Origin: Micrasema longulum
Taxonomy: Eukaryota; Arthropoda; Insecta; Trichoptera; Brachycentridae
Direction: 5' to 3'
Length of the DNA: 64,000 bases
NCBI GenBank assembly: GCA_022494885.1
Contig: JAGVSM010003509.1
Coordinates: 186,001-250,000, forward strand
Shown here in pieces: positions 41,726 to 53,427 of the stretch (position 1 is the stretch's first letter; each line of letters opens with the position of its first letter). Below the pieces are notes generated by a model that had not been told where the DNA came from, searched no databases, and saw nothing but the letters and a program-made list of their open reading frames with translations. Both the position numbers and the translations under genes were made by a program.

Positions 41726-42559
41726 AAACTCTTTTCTTATTAAAATATATATATATTTATTTTTTTTTTTTCACGTAAGCATTCTTCTAAACAATTGTTT
41801 TAATTCCCAACAAACTGCAAAAGCAGTTTTTTTGCAGGGATTTCTCTCTTTAAACATTTTGGTAACACAATTTAATAATGTTTACATAAAAATTCTTTTT
41901 TTTAAAAATATATCAGAAAAACAAAAGTTAAAAAAAAAATAATACAAGTAAATCAAGTCTTTTTTGACACTGTTTTAAATTGTTTGGTTTCCTCATTATT
42001 TTTTTTTACACACTAAACTTAGAATTTAAGAAAAAGATTTTTAAAACCAATTTTACTTTATTTTTATTTATATCGCTTTTCTTTATTTCGTCCGGGGGTC
42101 TTTTTATTATGCGTGGGAGTAAATACGCCCTGGTTCTCTCTCCATACGCATTTAGATCTCTTCTTTCTATGAAATTTCCTTTCAGTTTTTGGGCGCGTTT
42201 CATGTTTACGTGATATTGGCGTTTTGTATAAATCCATGAAGTCCTCTAATTCTCTAGTCCTCTAATTATATATTATAGTTTGAACAGTGGATTTTTTATA
42301 AGCTCCAGTATTTCTAATATATTTTAAATTACATTTTATGTAATAGCTGTGAAAATATCAAATAAAATAAAATAAATAAATAATACCTTAGTTTATTACT
42401 GAATTCATGAATGGGATTTCTGTGATTTTTATTTTGAAAAGAGAAAATGTGTGAAAATCCCCTTATTAATAGTTTTTTTACAACCCATAAGTGCAATTTG
42501 AGTTTATTTTGGATTTATGAGAAGTCCAATTTTTTTGTTTTTTTTTGTGCAATTTTTTA
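41726..42559. other. AT-rich spacer
   Basis: May include the 3' UTR of the minus-strand LINE next door (A-rich tail candidate on minus at 42360-42385); otherwise nothing. Confidence 0.3.
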
Positions 42560-44650
42560 GTGCAAGTGACATTACTTTATGTGCTTTAACAATGTCATCG
42601 GGTTTGGAATGAATATACATTAGCAAATTATCGGTATACAAATGTTACGAACAGGGGAGATTTCGTGTTATTGGATTAAAGTAATAAAAATACTTTAAAG
42701 TTTTATTCCACTTTTATTTATATATTTTTTTTTTTTTTTGGATTGTTAAAATGTTATTGGATTGATAAAAGGGGAAAATAAATGTGGAGAAAGTACCCGC
42801 CCTTGTGGCACACCAGCGGTAAGATCAATTTAATCTGAAAAAAAAATTGCCAAATTAACGCACTTTCGACGGCCTCGTTAATACGTTGAAAACCAATTTA
42901 TCGCGGATGGAGATAGATTTAATGTATAGAAGCGGGTCAAAATCAACAGAGTGAAAAGCACTACCAAAATCAAGTAGGGCCATAAGTTTAAGTCGTTTAT
43001 CATTCATTGCTTGTCTAATATCGTCAGTTATTTTAAGTTAGACAGTTGAAATGCTGTGTCCAGCCCAAAAACCAGATTAAGAATGATGTTTATTATGGAG
43101 TGTCAGATAACAATTAGTAAGCTATTCTTTCAATAACTTTGGAAAAGATAAACAAAATGGTGATAGGTTTATATTCTTTTTTGGAAGTGAAATAGTCAAA
43201 ACAGATTTTCATTGAGTCGGAAAGTAACCAGATGTGAGGGAAAAAATAATAATATGAGTAATAATGGATAGAGTAAAAGGCAAAGTCATTTGAATCAACG
43301 ACACGCTCAATTCATCGCTGTCGGGGGATTTAGTTTTGTTAGAAAGCAAAATACGCCGTACTACTGTTTTATCGACGACGGAGAAACGAAATTTGTGCAT
43401 ATCATGTAGCAAAGCGCATTTTTAAGCTTCGTCAATCACCACCGGAGGAGGTAAAAAATGCAAGTTGAGCTCGTAAAGGTTCAGCAAATCACTTTTATCC
43501 ACAGTGGAAATAGCTTTGCTTACCCCGAGTGAATGTAGAAAGTTCCAAGTACGTGCGGAAAATAGATTATCAAGTGATGATTGAACATTTTTTCTTTTAT
43601 CATTCCTACATTGTGGTTGCGACGATTTCTAAGTGTTCATAAAATTTCCTAGCCACGGGCAGAATTGATTGATTTGAGTTTAAATTTAGCTTTGTCACGT
43701 TTTGCCATCAATTTTCAAATGTCATTGGTAAATCAAGGAGCTAGGGGATATTTTAGTTACACTTATTGAATAGGAGTGTAGGTATTAAACATTCCGATGA
43801 TCGTACTGTTCAAAGAGTCGACTTTTAGATCAAGGTTGTTCGTTTCGTATATCCCCTTCCAATCAATGTTAGAGGCACCATCCTCAAATTGTTATTTGTT
43901 AATGTTGCGCACTTTTATAAGGGGTATTGTCTTTGTGTAATGGCGTGGACAGTTTATTGTTAAGCTCAAATAGAGGTGGTTGTGATTTGAAAATCCGGGA
44001 GAATTCAACTGTCCGTAATTATTAATTTTATAAGGAAAGGTGGTAAAAATAATATCAAGAAGTAAATGGGATGATACAGTGTAATGTGTTGGTTTAAGAA
44101 GAAGTATAGAGAGGTTAACTGATTTCATTTTTTCCTCGAACTGTTTGCTTCTATAACCTCCTTTGAGGAAACAAATGTCAAAGTCACCCATAATTATGTT
44201 ATGATTGGATTGTAAGGAAAGCGATTCTAGCAGTATCTCGAATTCTGATAAATAATAAGTAAGTAAGGGGGACAATATACTACACCGAGCAGAAAATTGT
44301 TAAATTTTAAGATATTTTTTATAAATATGCACTCTGAAAGATCTTGTGAGGAAGAAAGAGATTTTGTGATGATAGAATACTTAATATCAGCGCGTAAAAA
44401 AATTCAAACCCCCCCCCTCCGACTCTATTTATACTATCGTTACGTATAAGATGGTAACCCGGTAATGAATACACTGCGGAGATAAAGAATGGTTTCAACC
44501 AGGATTCATTTATTAAAATGGCGTACGTGGATAAATCAGAGAATGCTGCTAGAAAGTAAGAATAATGAGAGGGAATACTATGTGCATTAATATGACACAC
44601 GTGGAAGTTTTTAAATCAACCCCGGTGAATTTGACAGAAAACATGTTTAT
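42560..44650 (-). pseudogene. Jockey/CR1-like LINE: endonuclease plus RT
   Basis: The longest LINE here, about 2.1 kb on minus. Endonuclease (44600-43890): HINAHSIPSHYSYFLAAFSD, ILINESWLKPFFISAVYSLP, GYHLIRNDS, GGGGFEFF, then NIIMGDFDICFL (GDFN-type motif), LLLKPTHYTVSSHLLLDIIF, LNSPGFSNHNHLYLSL. Linker: KYPLAPWFTNDI. RT (43412-42580): NKTKSPDSDELSVSLIQM (KSxGxDxI), LVLVVLFT-type motif A region in a shifted frame, SAINWFSTY, LTAGVPQGRVLSPHLFS (42785-42820) and YTDNLLMYIHSKPDDIV (catalytic YADD changed to YTDN, 42590-42640). Many frameshifts; a T-rich block at 42650-42760 may be an insertion. Dead copy. Confidence 0.87.
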
Positions 44651-45539
44651 ACAGTGAGATATATATGGTGTGTAATTTCTACGTGCTACGTCTTCTCACG
44701 CCTTACTTTACCAAAGTTCTACCGAGAGTAAAAAGCGACAACAATGGAGGGAAAAAATTTACAGATGCTTATGTGAGGTTGGCAATCCTTCAGCGTGCAT
44801 TGCCGACGGCCAGGCAAGACCTCTTGAGAAAAACTTCGGGTAGGGACTCGCTCCAGGAATGACAACAGAAGGTGGATCAGGATATTTAATTTCTTCACGA
44901 AGACCTCGCGCAGGCAGAGCTCAAACAAATAACATTCGCTACACAGCAGTAGACTTTATAAAGATGCACTAGGCACTACTAAAATAGTTCATAAGGTACT
45001 GAGAGATTTTAACGGAACAGTGTAGATATGTTACAGGATTTTTAACTGTTTTTTTGGGTCACTAAGAGAACAAAACTGATCTTGTGTCGGTTATTGTACC
45101 AGGTTAGCATTTTGCAGTGCTCATAGGGTACTCAGAGAGCAAACTCAAATGAAACACAGAAAATTTAGGGTACGGGTTTTTAAGCTGTGCATTTGCTTCA
45201 CGTGGGCAGATTTTAAAGGCTCGCTAGGCATTATCCTTGCGGAATCTTAAAAATGGTTCACAAGGTACTTTTAACTGGTTTAAAACACTCAGCAGATCTC
45301 AAGCCTCTACAGATTTAAACGGGACCTTTCCACGGTGTTCTATTAAAGTACATTCGGCGCTTTTAAGCTGTTTCACGCAATAACAACGGACCATCCCGAC
45401 TTAGTTCGTAACGGGATTTGCGCGCAATTTCTGGCCATGGTGATAAATCATTTAACTGTATCAAGTGATCAGTAACGTGGGATGTGAGTCAAGGACGTGA
45501 CGAAAAGCAGAGCTTAACGCAGCCGTTGAATTTATTTAC
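44651..45539. other. Unassigned, balanced-composition stretch
   Basis: Less AT-rich than average. Open frames of 65 and 69 codons overlap at 44665-44928 on opposite strands; neither has a recognisable domain. No terminal repeats were noticed. Confidence 0.35.
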
Positions 45540-45767
45540 ACGGCGCTCTAAACCGCGTTCCGTCAAATATTGGTCTGCCTTGGCTTAAGTTGTACCCTCG
45601 ACCAGCCCTCGACTGCTCGTCACGGCTTGCAACGACGCGACGTGGCGTTACCCAGGGTCCCTGTGCGAGGCCACACATTTCGCGGGGGGAAAATCCTCAT
45701 TAGAGGAATAATACGGTGCGGTTTTCGGCCTCTTCCACTGGAATTGTGGAAGAAGCCGAAATAATCG
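45540..45767. other. CpG-rich patch with hairpin
   Basis: Balanced to GC-rich and rich in CG dinucleotides (CGTCACGGCTTGCAACGACG, CGACGTGGCGTTACC). TTCGGCCTCTTCCACTGGAA (45724-45743) is partly inverted by TTGTGGAAGAAGCCGAA (45744-45760), a hairpin. The open frames of about 63 codons on both strands look like by-products of composition. Origin unknown. Confidence 0.4.
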
Positions 45768-45960
45768 AGTTGTGATCCTGCAGCTGGTGTCTCGGACTCA
45801 CGGATCAAAGGTCCGTGGTTCGAATCCTACTCTACCTTAACTTGATTCCCATTTTCTATTAGTGAGTTATTTACAGCTCGTTGAAAATGGCCTCTTAAAA
45901 TTAAATATTTGGGTAAATCATAAGAACGCAAATACTTTTTATTTTTTTAATATTAAAAAA
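45768..45960 (+). mobile_element. SINE-B (+)
   Basis: Head: GTTGTGATCCTGCAGCTGGT, GTCTCGGACTCACGGATCAA, GTCCGTGGTTCGAATCCTAC (box B). Body and tail follow those of 36986: AACTTGATTCCCATTTTCTA, TTAGTGAGTTATTTACAGCT, AATATTTGGGTAAATCATAA, GAACGCAAATAC. Box A is mutated. Confidence 0.82.
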
Positions 45961-46092
45961 AAAAATTCTGATTATACTTTAAAAAAATATTTTATAAAAA
46001 AATATTAAAAACCTGTTTCTATTACCAATGAACTGAGTGTCTCACAAATAAATTTTTTACTCTTATTTCTGCTCTGTGTATATGTATACCAT

Positions 46093-46325
46093 ATGATGCG
46101 GATACCTCTTGCCAGTCTTAAGAAAGCTAACTTACTTTACAAGGCATCGAGTTCTCGGCGTTCTAGACGGCTGCTGCTGACTGTTCGTCTGCTGTTAGGA
46201 CGCAAACCTGACTTTGGAGGACGCACAGGAGCTGGTAGCCGACAGAGATGCCTGGAGGCTCTGTGTGGACACCATATGCTCCAACTAGGTAGCAAACATG
46301 AAATGATGATGATTATGATATAAAA
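46093..46325 (+). pseudogene. RTE-like LINE, extreme ORF2 end with ATG-repeat tail
   Basis: In frame from 46203: ANLTLEDAQELVADRDAWRL, CVDTICSN, stop. LTxEDAxELVADRDAWRxxVD is a known ORF2 terminus. It is followed within about 40 bp by ATGATGATGATTATGATATAAA, a microsatellite-like tail. The part left of 46190 could not be assigned. Confidence 0.65.
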
Positions 46326-48069
46326 TTCATTATTTTTTACAATCCCAGTTTTGCCGTGTACCTTTTATTTAGTTTTGTACTAGCTGTCCAGCTAATTTAG
46401 TTTTTTTTTTTAATTTTAAATACGTTTTTATCCGATTGTTTGCAAAAAACGTATAATTAAAAATTAAGGAAAGAAATAAATATTGTTGAGCTCTTGACTT
46501 AAATGTAATTTTGACCTGGCTCTTTGATCATACAATAATTATATAAATAATAATTATATAAATATCAAAATAGTTTATTACGAGGAAAGATCTTTTGTTG
46601 TGTTTCATTATTACGTTAAATCTAATTTCCTCTGAATTCCAAGGCTTTCAAGATCAGAAAGGCTGACAAAATTAATAATATACAGCTTCCTTGATGGTTT
46701 TGTCGGAAATAATGTAAACAGTAACAGTACAATGTCTAGCTGTAAGTAATATGAAACCATTGCAGAATAAATAAGGGTTGTTAAGGCGGTACTGTAGGGC
46801 GCAATAAATCTGCCCTAATCCAACCCTGCCCCAAGTAAACGTTTGAAAGTAGCGACAATTTAAATACCTATTTAAATAAATTCATTCCAATTGGAATAAT
46901 CAATTTCGAATTAAAGACGAGGCCGCCTTTATTCAGAAGGTTTTTCGGAATGTAACAATTTTTGTCTCTGAATTATTTTTAATATACTTTAATGACAATA
47001 GTCCCATGCTGGCTTTATATTTTACTTTCAGCTTGAAGGAAAGTCATGTGCCTGAACATCGCACAAAATGCAAGATCGACCGACAGAGGGCGCTGTCAAA
47101 ACTGCAAGACAGGTAGCTCTCTTTTCTACGCCGACAGCTTCCAGATGAATACGTGCCATTTAACAATTAAAGTTTCCGATTATAAATTAATATTTCTATT
47201 CTAAACATAGTGTAAAATAAATTTCGTCTAAGTAATCTAAGAACAACTGTAATGAGGAAGTTTAGTGCTACGGGAACCCAGCTATAAAAATTGTTTTTTT
47301 ACCTGCTGTAAAAATTACAGCATCAAATTGTAAAACTAAGAAATAAAAATGATTCTAATAAAAATGAACTACTTTGGACGACGTCTTTAGTTCTTCCAAA
47401 GCAACCAATGATAGATTGTTGTGATAGATTTTTGGTTTAAGGGAAGTCAATTCTCTAATCAGCAGCACTCACCGAAGAGAACTTGTGACGTCACACGAAC
47501 AAACATTAATTTTTGTTTTAATACTAGCGCTTATTTTTGTAAATTTTACGTCTATCGAATTCTTCCAGTAGCCTTTATTGACATTTGAAAGAAAATGTAT
47601 ACTTACACACAGGCCATGGCTTTGATTTTTTTTGTTTATATAATTCTCGTTTTGTGTTATACATACATAAATTGTAAAATGCAAAAACATGCATAATGTA
47701 GACGATCTTATACACACCGATAATTAGATTACACAAATTATTTTAAACATTTCGATCGCTCAGCGACTAGTGTATTTAATTTTGTACCGCCACTGGACTA
47801 AATTTTTTTATAGAATTTGAAATAAAAAGTCAGTTGTCAAAGGCATAGTTTAAAATGTAAAAATGGTGATTTGTTTGTATTTTTTTTAAAGATTTGAACT
47901 TACAACTGTTGTTTTTGAAACATTCACTATTAGATAAGAATACGCTCATAAAAAAATAATATTTATGTTTTCATTGTATTTTTGATTTTTTTAACCTTTT
48001 ATGCCCGATATAGCATATTGTCTACATACCTAAAGTATGAATATAAAACTTTTATTTTATTTTCATTAT
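46326..48069. other. AT-rich stretch, nothing recognised
   Basis: 1.7 kb. A small tandem AATTATATAAATAAT occurs at 46540-46566; ACCGACAGAGGGCGCTGTC lies at 47077-47097. No gene seen. Confidence 0.4.
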
Positions 48070-48236
48070 CATCATCCGTCCCTTTGCGCATCTAATAATG
48101 CATAGGACACTGCATTGGCACACAAATCGCAGAGTATTTTGATCATTTTTTGTTACATGAAGGTGAAATGATATGTCTTGAGTTTCAGGTGCCAGTCAAA
48201 GGATTTCCACTGACCACTAAACCACGAGACCGGCCG
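48070..48236 (-). mobile_element. SINE-A (-), internally shortened
   Basis: Minus strand: CGGCCGGTCTCGTGGTTTAG, TGGTCAGTGGAAATCC (box A region only, box B lost), TTGACTGGCACCTGAAACTC, AAGACATATCATTTCACCTT, CAGTGTCCTATGCATTATTA, GATGCGCAAAGGGACGG. Confidence 0.7.
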
Positions 48237-49289
48237 TTTTTTTCTGTTTTTTTTCCCGGTAACTACACAAAAAAATACACACATATATTCGGCATTCGGG
48301 GGTTAAATTAATTTAAAACTATTTTTTAATAAAATTTTATGAGATTTTAATCATTATCTCTCAGGTAACAAATATCCATGATAATTACTTAGTTAATACA
48401 GTAATAAAGTATAGAATGGGGACTAATTGAACACGGGGTGATATGGACACCATGTGTTAAAGCACAACTTGTCTACGTGGGCAGGTACTAAATTGCCAAA
48501 CTGGGAATACTTTTATTTCGTACTTAACCTAGACTACAGTAATCTCCTCATATGTCAGACTATTTATTTTATTTATTTATTTATAACAAAAGTACAATAG
48601 AAGTCAAAGATTTAATCATACATCTAAGCTTATGTAAAAAGCAAACTTAGCTACACAATCGCCATACTCCTCAAGCATTTTAATTCGGTTTGATTTGATG
48701 ACATTAAGTGTTTTTTTTCTTCTAAGCCAAAAAAATACATTTTTATGTATCGTATTCTCATCGGTATGATTTTTTAAGGTTTTGCCATTTTGAAATTACT
48801 CCGCCCGTGTCGTCACTAGTTCTTGTCGGTGCGTTGTTCTAACATTTAAAATTTGAGCCCCGTAGCTTTCAAAATGCAATGAACATTGAAAAAAATGGCT
48901 TTTCGGAAACCAGGAATATTTCACGACACTTTTCAATGCTGCAATTGATTGGTTGAATCACAAGTACTTGTAACGTCGCATCTTTTTAAGTCGTTCATTA
49001 TTTTTTTTTTGCGTACATTTTCGAGAAACTTCGCCATACAATTAAATGCTCTAATTTTTACCACCCGTAAGAAAACATTTTTCATATCCAAATTTACGTA
49101 GCACTGAACTCCTTGATTGAATTTTTAACTGCTTGGACACAGACAAAATAATAATATTTTCAAAAAGACCGTGTAAATCGGATCTAAGGACGGAAAATAC
49201 TTATTTGTATTTTTCTCTTTTGGTTAGGTTATTTAACGATTTAAAACCAAAATTATAAGTATGTGTTTAAAATAGTGTTAGTGGATATT
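48237..49289. other. AT-rich stretch; LINE-like tail at 48564-48590
   Basis: TTATTTTATTTATTTATTTA could be the A-rich tail of a minus-strand LINE extending rightward, but no ORF2 motif could be confirmed upstream. Confidence 0.35.
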
Positions 49290-49314
49290 AGTGTTACACC
49301 ACTAACCAACTTTT

Positions 49315-49360
49315 AATATCAACTGGTTTCGAGACGTGTCTGTTTCTTCGTCAGGACTCT
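49315..49360 (-). ncRNA. Hammerhead-like motif, ACCGGU subfamily (-)
   Basis: Minus strand: CUGACGA, bulged A, stem II GAAACAGACACGUCUC (partly paired), GAA, ACCAGU in place of ACCGGU, U, GAUAUU. The CUGANGA and GAA core is intact; stem III has lost its palindrome. Confidence 0.58.
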
Positions 49361-49474
49361 CCCATCCCCTTTAACTTTGCATGTAATTTATGTATTTTTT
49401 TCGTAAATACTGTGTATACTACAGTGACGGTAAAGGTGAAAGAGTATTTTAGTATTTACATGTTAGTATAGTGA

Positions 49475-49518
49475 GTATCCTGACGAAAAGACGTGTACGT
49501 CTCGAAACATGTAGACAT
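49475..49518 (+). ncRNA. Hammerhead-like motif, ACCGGU subfamily (+)
   Basis: Plus strand: CUGACGA (49480-49486), A, stem II AAGACG/CGUCUC with UGUA loop, GAA (49504-49506), ACAUGU palindrome as stem III, A17 (49513), GACAUA. The core and stem II are intact, making it one of the best copies. Confidence 0.65.
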
Positions 49519-50129
49519 AAAAAGCCGGTAAGTGGTTAAATATTAATATTATAAATATTATATTATATAATATAAATATTATATTAATATTTACTAACAT
49601 TAATTTTTAAAAATCACATAAATAATATTATATGACTATATTATTTGATTCTGTATTGTCTTTTAAAAGTATTACTTAGACTTGAAACTTGTTTGTGTCC
49701 AGACGGATAGTCGCTTTACTTTGTTTTTCTCCAACAGACCATTTTTAACGAAATTGAGTTAGGAGTAAAGGAGTTTTAAAAAAACCTTTATTTATAAAAT
49801 TCAAATTAAAAAAAACTGTTTAAAAAAATATTTCATTGGTTTTTAAACGAATGTTGCCTTAGGCTGTGGTCATTATTTATGACTATTTCGTAAAAAAAAC
49901 AATAAAATTCTATTTCTGCAGATTGGTGTTTTGGTCAGTTGGACGAAAATCAACTGAAGCAACGGGGTGAAGAATATAGTTTTTTTTGTTTATATAGAAC
50001 CAACCGTAGACATGTACTTTTCGACTGGATGGGAGTTTTAGACTGCGTATCAAATAATTGAGTATGTTTTTATTTTATTTTTACTAGTCAAAAATAATAA
50101 GGGATAAAAATTGGAATATCTTTATTGTA

Positions 50130-50190
50130 TAGTAGCGTTCGAACCTCAAACCTTTTATATATGTTGCCACCAAATAGTTAAACCAGCCAC
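50130..50190 (-). mobile_element. tRNA-like SINE relic (-)
   Basis: The minus strand reads GGCTGGTTTAACTATTTGGT and GGTTTGAGGTTCGAACGC, which resemble box A and box B. No body could be matched to other SINEs. Confidence 0.35.
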
Positions 50191-50317
50191 TCAACAGAAC
50201 GGCTAGGCTGTTAGGCCGGCATTAACCCTTTCGTTCAATGAATTAAGATAACTCAACGTTTAACGTGCTGGCTGGTTGTAAGCTAGCCCTTTGGAAACGG
50301 TCAAACCAAAAGCCGCT

Positions 50318-50472
50318 GGGTTAGGTTAGGATAGGTTGGGTTTAAAAATAAAAAAAAGGTTTGTCACTTTGCTAAAAATGTTAAGTTGAGGAGTAATTAT
50401 TAAGTTGAGTAAAAAAAAAGGTTTTTTTTGAATTATTAAAAGAACTTAACCTCTCCTAACCTAACCTAACAT
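50318..50472. repeat. Two TTAGG-like tracts in inverted orientation
   Basis: GGGTTAGGTTAGGATAGGTT (50319-50338) and CTCCTAACCTAACCTAAC (50453-50470) are short interstitial tracts of the arthropod telomere-like unit, inverted with respect to each other and flanking about 110 bp. They lie immediately left of the PLE fragment. Confidence 0.5.
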
Positions 50473-50534
50473 TGCATGACAAAATAAATCAATTATTAGG
50501 TTAATGTGTTTCTTTTTTGGGTGATAACGTGTGT

Positions 50535-50930
50535 GGATTTGTTCCGACGTTTCCAAAAATATTACTAGAGGAACTGCATACCTACCATATGTACAGAATG
50601 TTACTGACAGGATAGCCAAAGTACTGAAGGAACATAATATTAGAACAACGTTTGGGACTGAAGGAAAAATAAAGAACGACGACAATAGAATGTACTTTCC
50701 TCGCCTTAAGTTTTGTCTCTGCATACGGGTATTAATAATATTATTTTTATTTTTTAATGAAGTACCTTGAATTATATAACTATATAAGGACATTCAATCT
50801 ATCTAATCTTCACATTCGTTTAAAAACGCCCTAATAAGGCGAAACAATTGTCACGAAATTTATGTTTTTATATTTGTTAAAATAAAATAAACTGTTCGGT
50901 AGACTCAAATCAGTGTTTGATTTCTTATAT
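50535..50930 (+). pseudogene. Penelope-like element, linker fragment plus ribozyme-bearing 3' end
   Basis: The open frame (50531-50767) reads NITRGTAYLPYVQNVTDRIA, KVLKEHNIRTTFGTEGKIKN. RGTxYLPYVxGxTDxIxRxLxxHNIRTxFxxxxKI is the segment between the RT and GIY-YIG domains of PLE proteins. The remainder of the protein is missing; the frame runs into non-matching sequence. A hammerhead-like motif of the ACAAUUGU subfamily follows on the same strand (50814-50858), with its AAATAAACTG, GACTCAAATCAGTGTTTG tail to 50930. Confidence 0.75.
50814..50858 (+). ncRNA. Hammerhead-like motif, ACAAUUGU subfamily (+)
   Basis: AUUCGU, UUAAAAA (core decayed from CUGANGA), GCCCUAAUAAGGC as stem II, GAA, ACAAUUGU palindrome, C17, ACGAA. 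AUUCGU and ACGAA pair over five perfect positions (stem I). Stem I, stem III and GAA are retained but the catalytic CUGANGA is not, so it is likely inactive. Confidence 0.6.
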
Positions 50931-51754
50931 TTTATTTATATTAAATATAATATATATTTTACTTTACATATATTTTACAAATGTTTAATTTTTTTTTTTT
51001 TTTAATATCACTTAATCTCTAAACTTTATTGTCAAATAAAAAATGTAAAAAGGGGCTAGATTTTTTATTTTCTGTGCGGTCTGTAGCTGCAAGACGTGCT
51101 GTAATCTAGCTCCTGTATATCATAATTGGAGACGAGGAACAAGAATCCCAACCGTCCATGCGCTTTGTAGCTGCAAGACGTAGTGGGATATTTATTTACT
51201 GTACAGCGCCCTTGAGGTTATTTTCACAAAAACGGCGCTGTACAAATTATCCAAATATATATAAGTTTAAAAACATTTTATTTTGATTTTTACTTTCAGT
51301 AGTAAAACTTTATAGTATCTCATATAAAAATACACGTTTCATAGTGTTATAGGGTTAATGCATATTTGTTTGCCACTATTTTTTTTATCGTTAAGTGGCG
51401 TCGTAAGAAAAGTAGATAGGGGTAACTTTGGTCATAGGGTGAATTGGAGCGCTTAGAATTTCTAAAAGGAGACGGTAGTGCTCAGGTAAGCCTCGTGCGA
51501 AATGGCATTACACCTAACGATACAATATGTCGCCATAACAAAGTTGTGCTCAAGGGAAATCTCCGTTATAGGGGTACTTTGTTTAGCAATACATAACAGA
51601 TTTTGCTCTTATTAAACTACAGTAGTGGTAAGTTTGATTATTTTATGAGCTTTGTGTATGTAAATATGAGGCGTATCGTCTTTTTGGTTCTGGAAATCGA
51701 AAAATAGAAAAAACGCTTAAAATTTCCCACAAATTTAAAAGTATAACAGTAACA
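50931..51754. other. Unassigned; small repeats at 51080-51245
   Basis: TGTAGCTGCAAGACGT occurs twice (51082 and 51165). GTACAGCGCC (51201) and GGCGCTGTAC (51234) form a perfect 10-bp inverted repeat with a 23-base loop. No gene recognised. Confidence 0.45.
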
Positions 51755-51885
51755 AACAGGGCGTAGATGACGTCTACAAAGATGAGATGTTTGAAAGTAG
51801 AGGAAGTGAGGTCAGCATGCAAAGACTGAGTAATACGGCGTTCTATCCTCTCCGCCTACCCCGAACGGCCCGATTAACACTCTCC
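51755..51885 (+). pseudogene. RTE-like LINE ORF2, C-terminal scrap
   Basis: One frame reads RCLKVEEVRSACKD, stop, VIRRSILSAYPERP. This matches the RxxxVxEARxxCKDRxxWRSILSAYPxG end found at 24300-24400 (minus) and 36005. It is short but in correct order. Confidence 0.6.
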
Positions 51886-53384
51886 ACTGACCAAACTAAA
51901 TGTTTGACTGTCTCTTTAATCTGACTGAATCTGATATCAATGCGTTCCTCTTTTATATAGGGGAACAATTAGTTTTGTTACGAAGCAATTGGCCGTCGCC
52001 AAGACGCGCCAGTTAAAATTAAAACATGACCTAAGTTCTATTTCCTTTATAAAAATATTACTACGCAGCAAATCTAAATATTTAAGAGCTTTAATTATTA
52101 TTCAATTAAAATCTATAACCTACTTTCACTTTCTATTAAAACAATTAGTAACGAGAAAATGTTCAAAAAGACTTTAAAAAATGGATAGTGCAGCTAGGTA
52201 GAAGTACAATTGATTGTCTCATTCGCCTTAACCAATATTGAATCAACTGCCCCACAAGTGTATAGCTTATGTTGGGTGTTTGTTCTTTCATTGTGCGGTT
52301 TGAAATATAATTAATATACGAGTAGATGTACATACATTAATTAGAACCATAAATACGTAGTTTTTAAAATTGTCTGAACATTTTGTTAATTATCTCTTTT
52401 TATTAAGTTGGTATTTTTTGTTTATTCTTAAATGTAAAAATATTTTTTAAAAAGTGTATTGTTAAGTGTTCTCGGTACGGGTAACTTCAGTGAGGTCACA
52501 TAATTTTTATTATTATTTTTAGTTTGTAAGAGAAAAAATATGAATAAATAAAAATAAATACGAATTGCGTTGTTCAAAGATTTAAAGTTCTTGTCAAAAA
52601 TATTTTTCTTAAAACGCCCTGTTTTACTCTTTTAATGTTACATACACAATACACATTGCTTCCTTATTCATAACACAACAATCTAAAAATAATGATTATG
52701 CAAAAGTACATTTTTACAACTTCAAAACTGAAATACAAGCAAAAAGAAAATGTTAGTATTAATTACGTCATCCAAATAATATCCACGTGCATACGCGATA
52801 AAACTTTATCAAAATATTCCTGGATGCCAAATACACAGTTGAAATATCTATAAATCTACTTATTAAAAGTCAAAATAAAAGGCTTATGGTATTTTTTAGA
52901 AAGTTAATTAAGCAGAAGCAAATTTGTACTACGCAACGTAGGTGAAGTTTGATTTTTCATTTATGTTTTTATTTATAAATCATAGAATACAAAACAATGA
53001 CCATGTATTATATTTCCAGGAGTTTCTGATTCAAGACTTAAATAAGATGTTAGTATTTTTTAAAGTTGTTAATATATGAGGAATAAAGAAACAAACAAAT
53101 ATTTTTTTGACAAAAAATTGTAATTTTTTGTAGACCGAAACGCAAACATGTTTCAACAACTTTACAAGTCTCTTACAGCATTTTAATTTTCCAGAACACC
53201 AAATATAAATAAATAGTATAAATTTTATACCTTTTCTTAAAATAATATTGGCCTTAAAATAATATTAATCAGTTTCCATTAAGGTTGTTTTAATTTGAAT
53301 CCCATACCTAACAGCTTCCGCATTTACCTCATGGGATATTGACAGAATTGGCCAATATGCTCCCTGGATTAAATTGATACTAAG
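51886..53384. other. AT-rich stretch, nothing recognised
   Basis: A 62-codon open frame at 51989-52174 is featureless. No repeats of the named families. Confidence 0.4.
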
Positions 53385-53427
53385 ACCTGTACCAGACAGG
53401 TACAAGACAGGTAAAAGACAGGTACAT
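53385..53427. repeat. Short tandem repeat, unit near AGACAGGTACA
   Basis: Three successive units: CCAGACAGGTACA, AGACAGGTAAA, AGACAGGTACATT. Confidence 0.75.

Larger units (their letters stand above)
49290..49550. mobile_element. Inverted pair of hammerhead-bearing PLE-type termini
   Basis: A minus-strand copy (49290-49365) and a plus-strand copy (49470-49550) of the ACCGGU-subfamily motif diverge from a centre of about 110 bp. Outside them lie AGTGTTACACCACTAACC and GTAAGTGGTTAAATATTAAT, which resemble each other inverted. The plus side runs into a TATAATATAAATATTATA low-complexity block. The plan is the same as the fold-back at 2909-3370. Confidence 0.65.

Noticed and set aside
50318..50472. 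Chromosome end or telomere
   Set aside because: The TTAGG-like tracts are about 20 bp, imperfect and inverted, with unrelated sequence on both sides.
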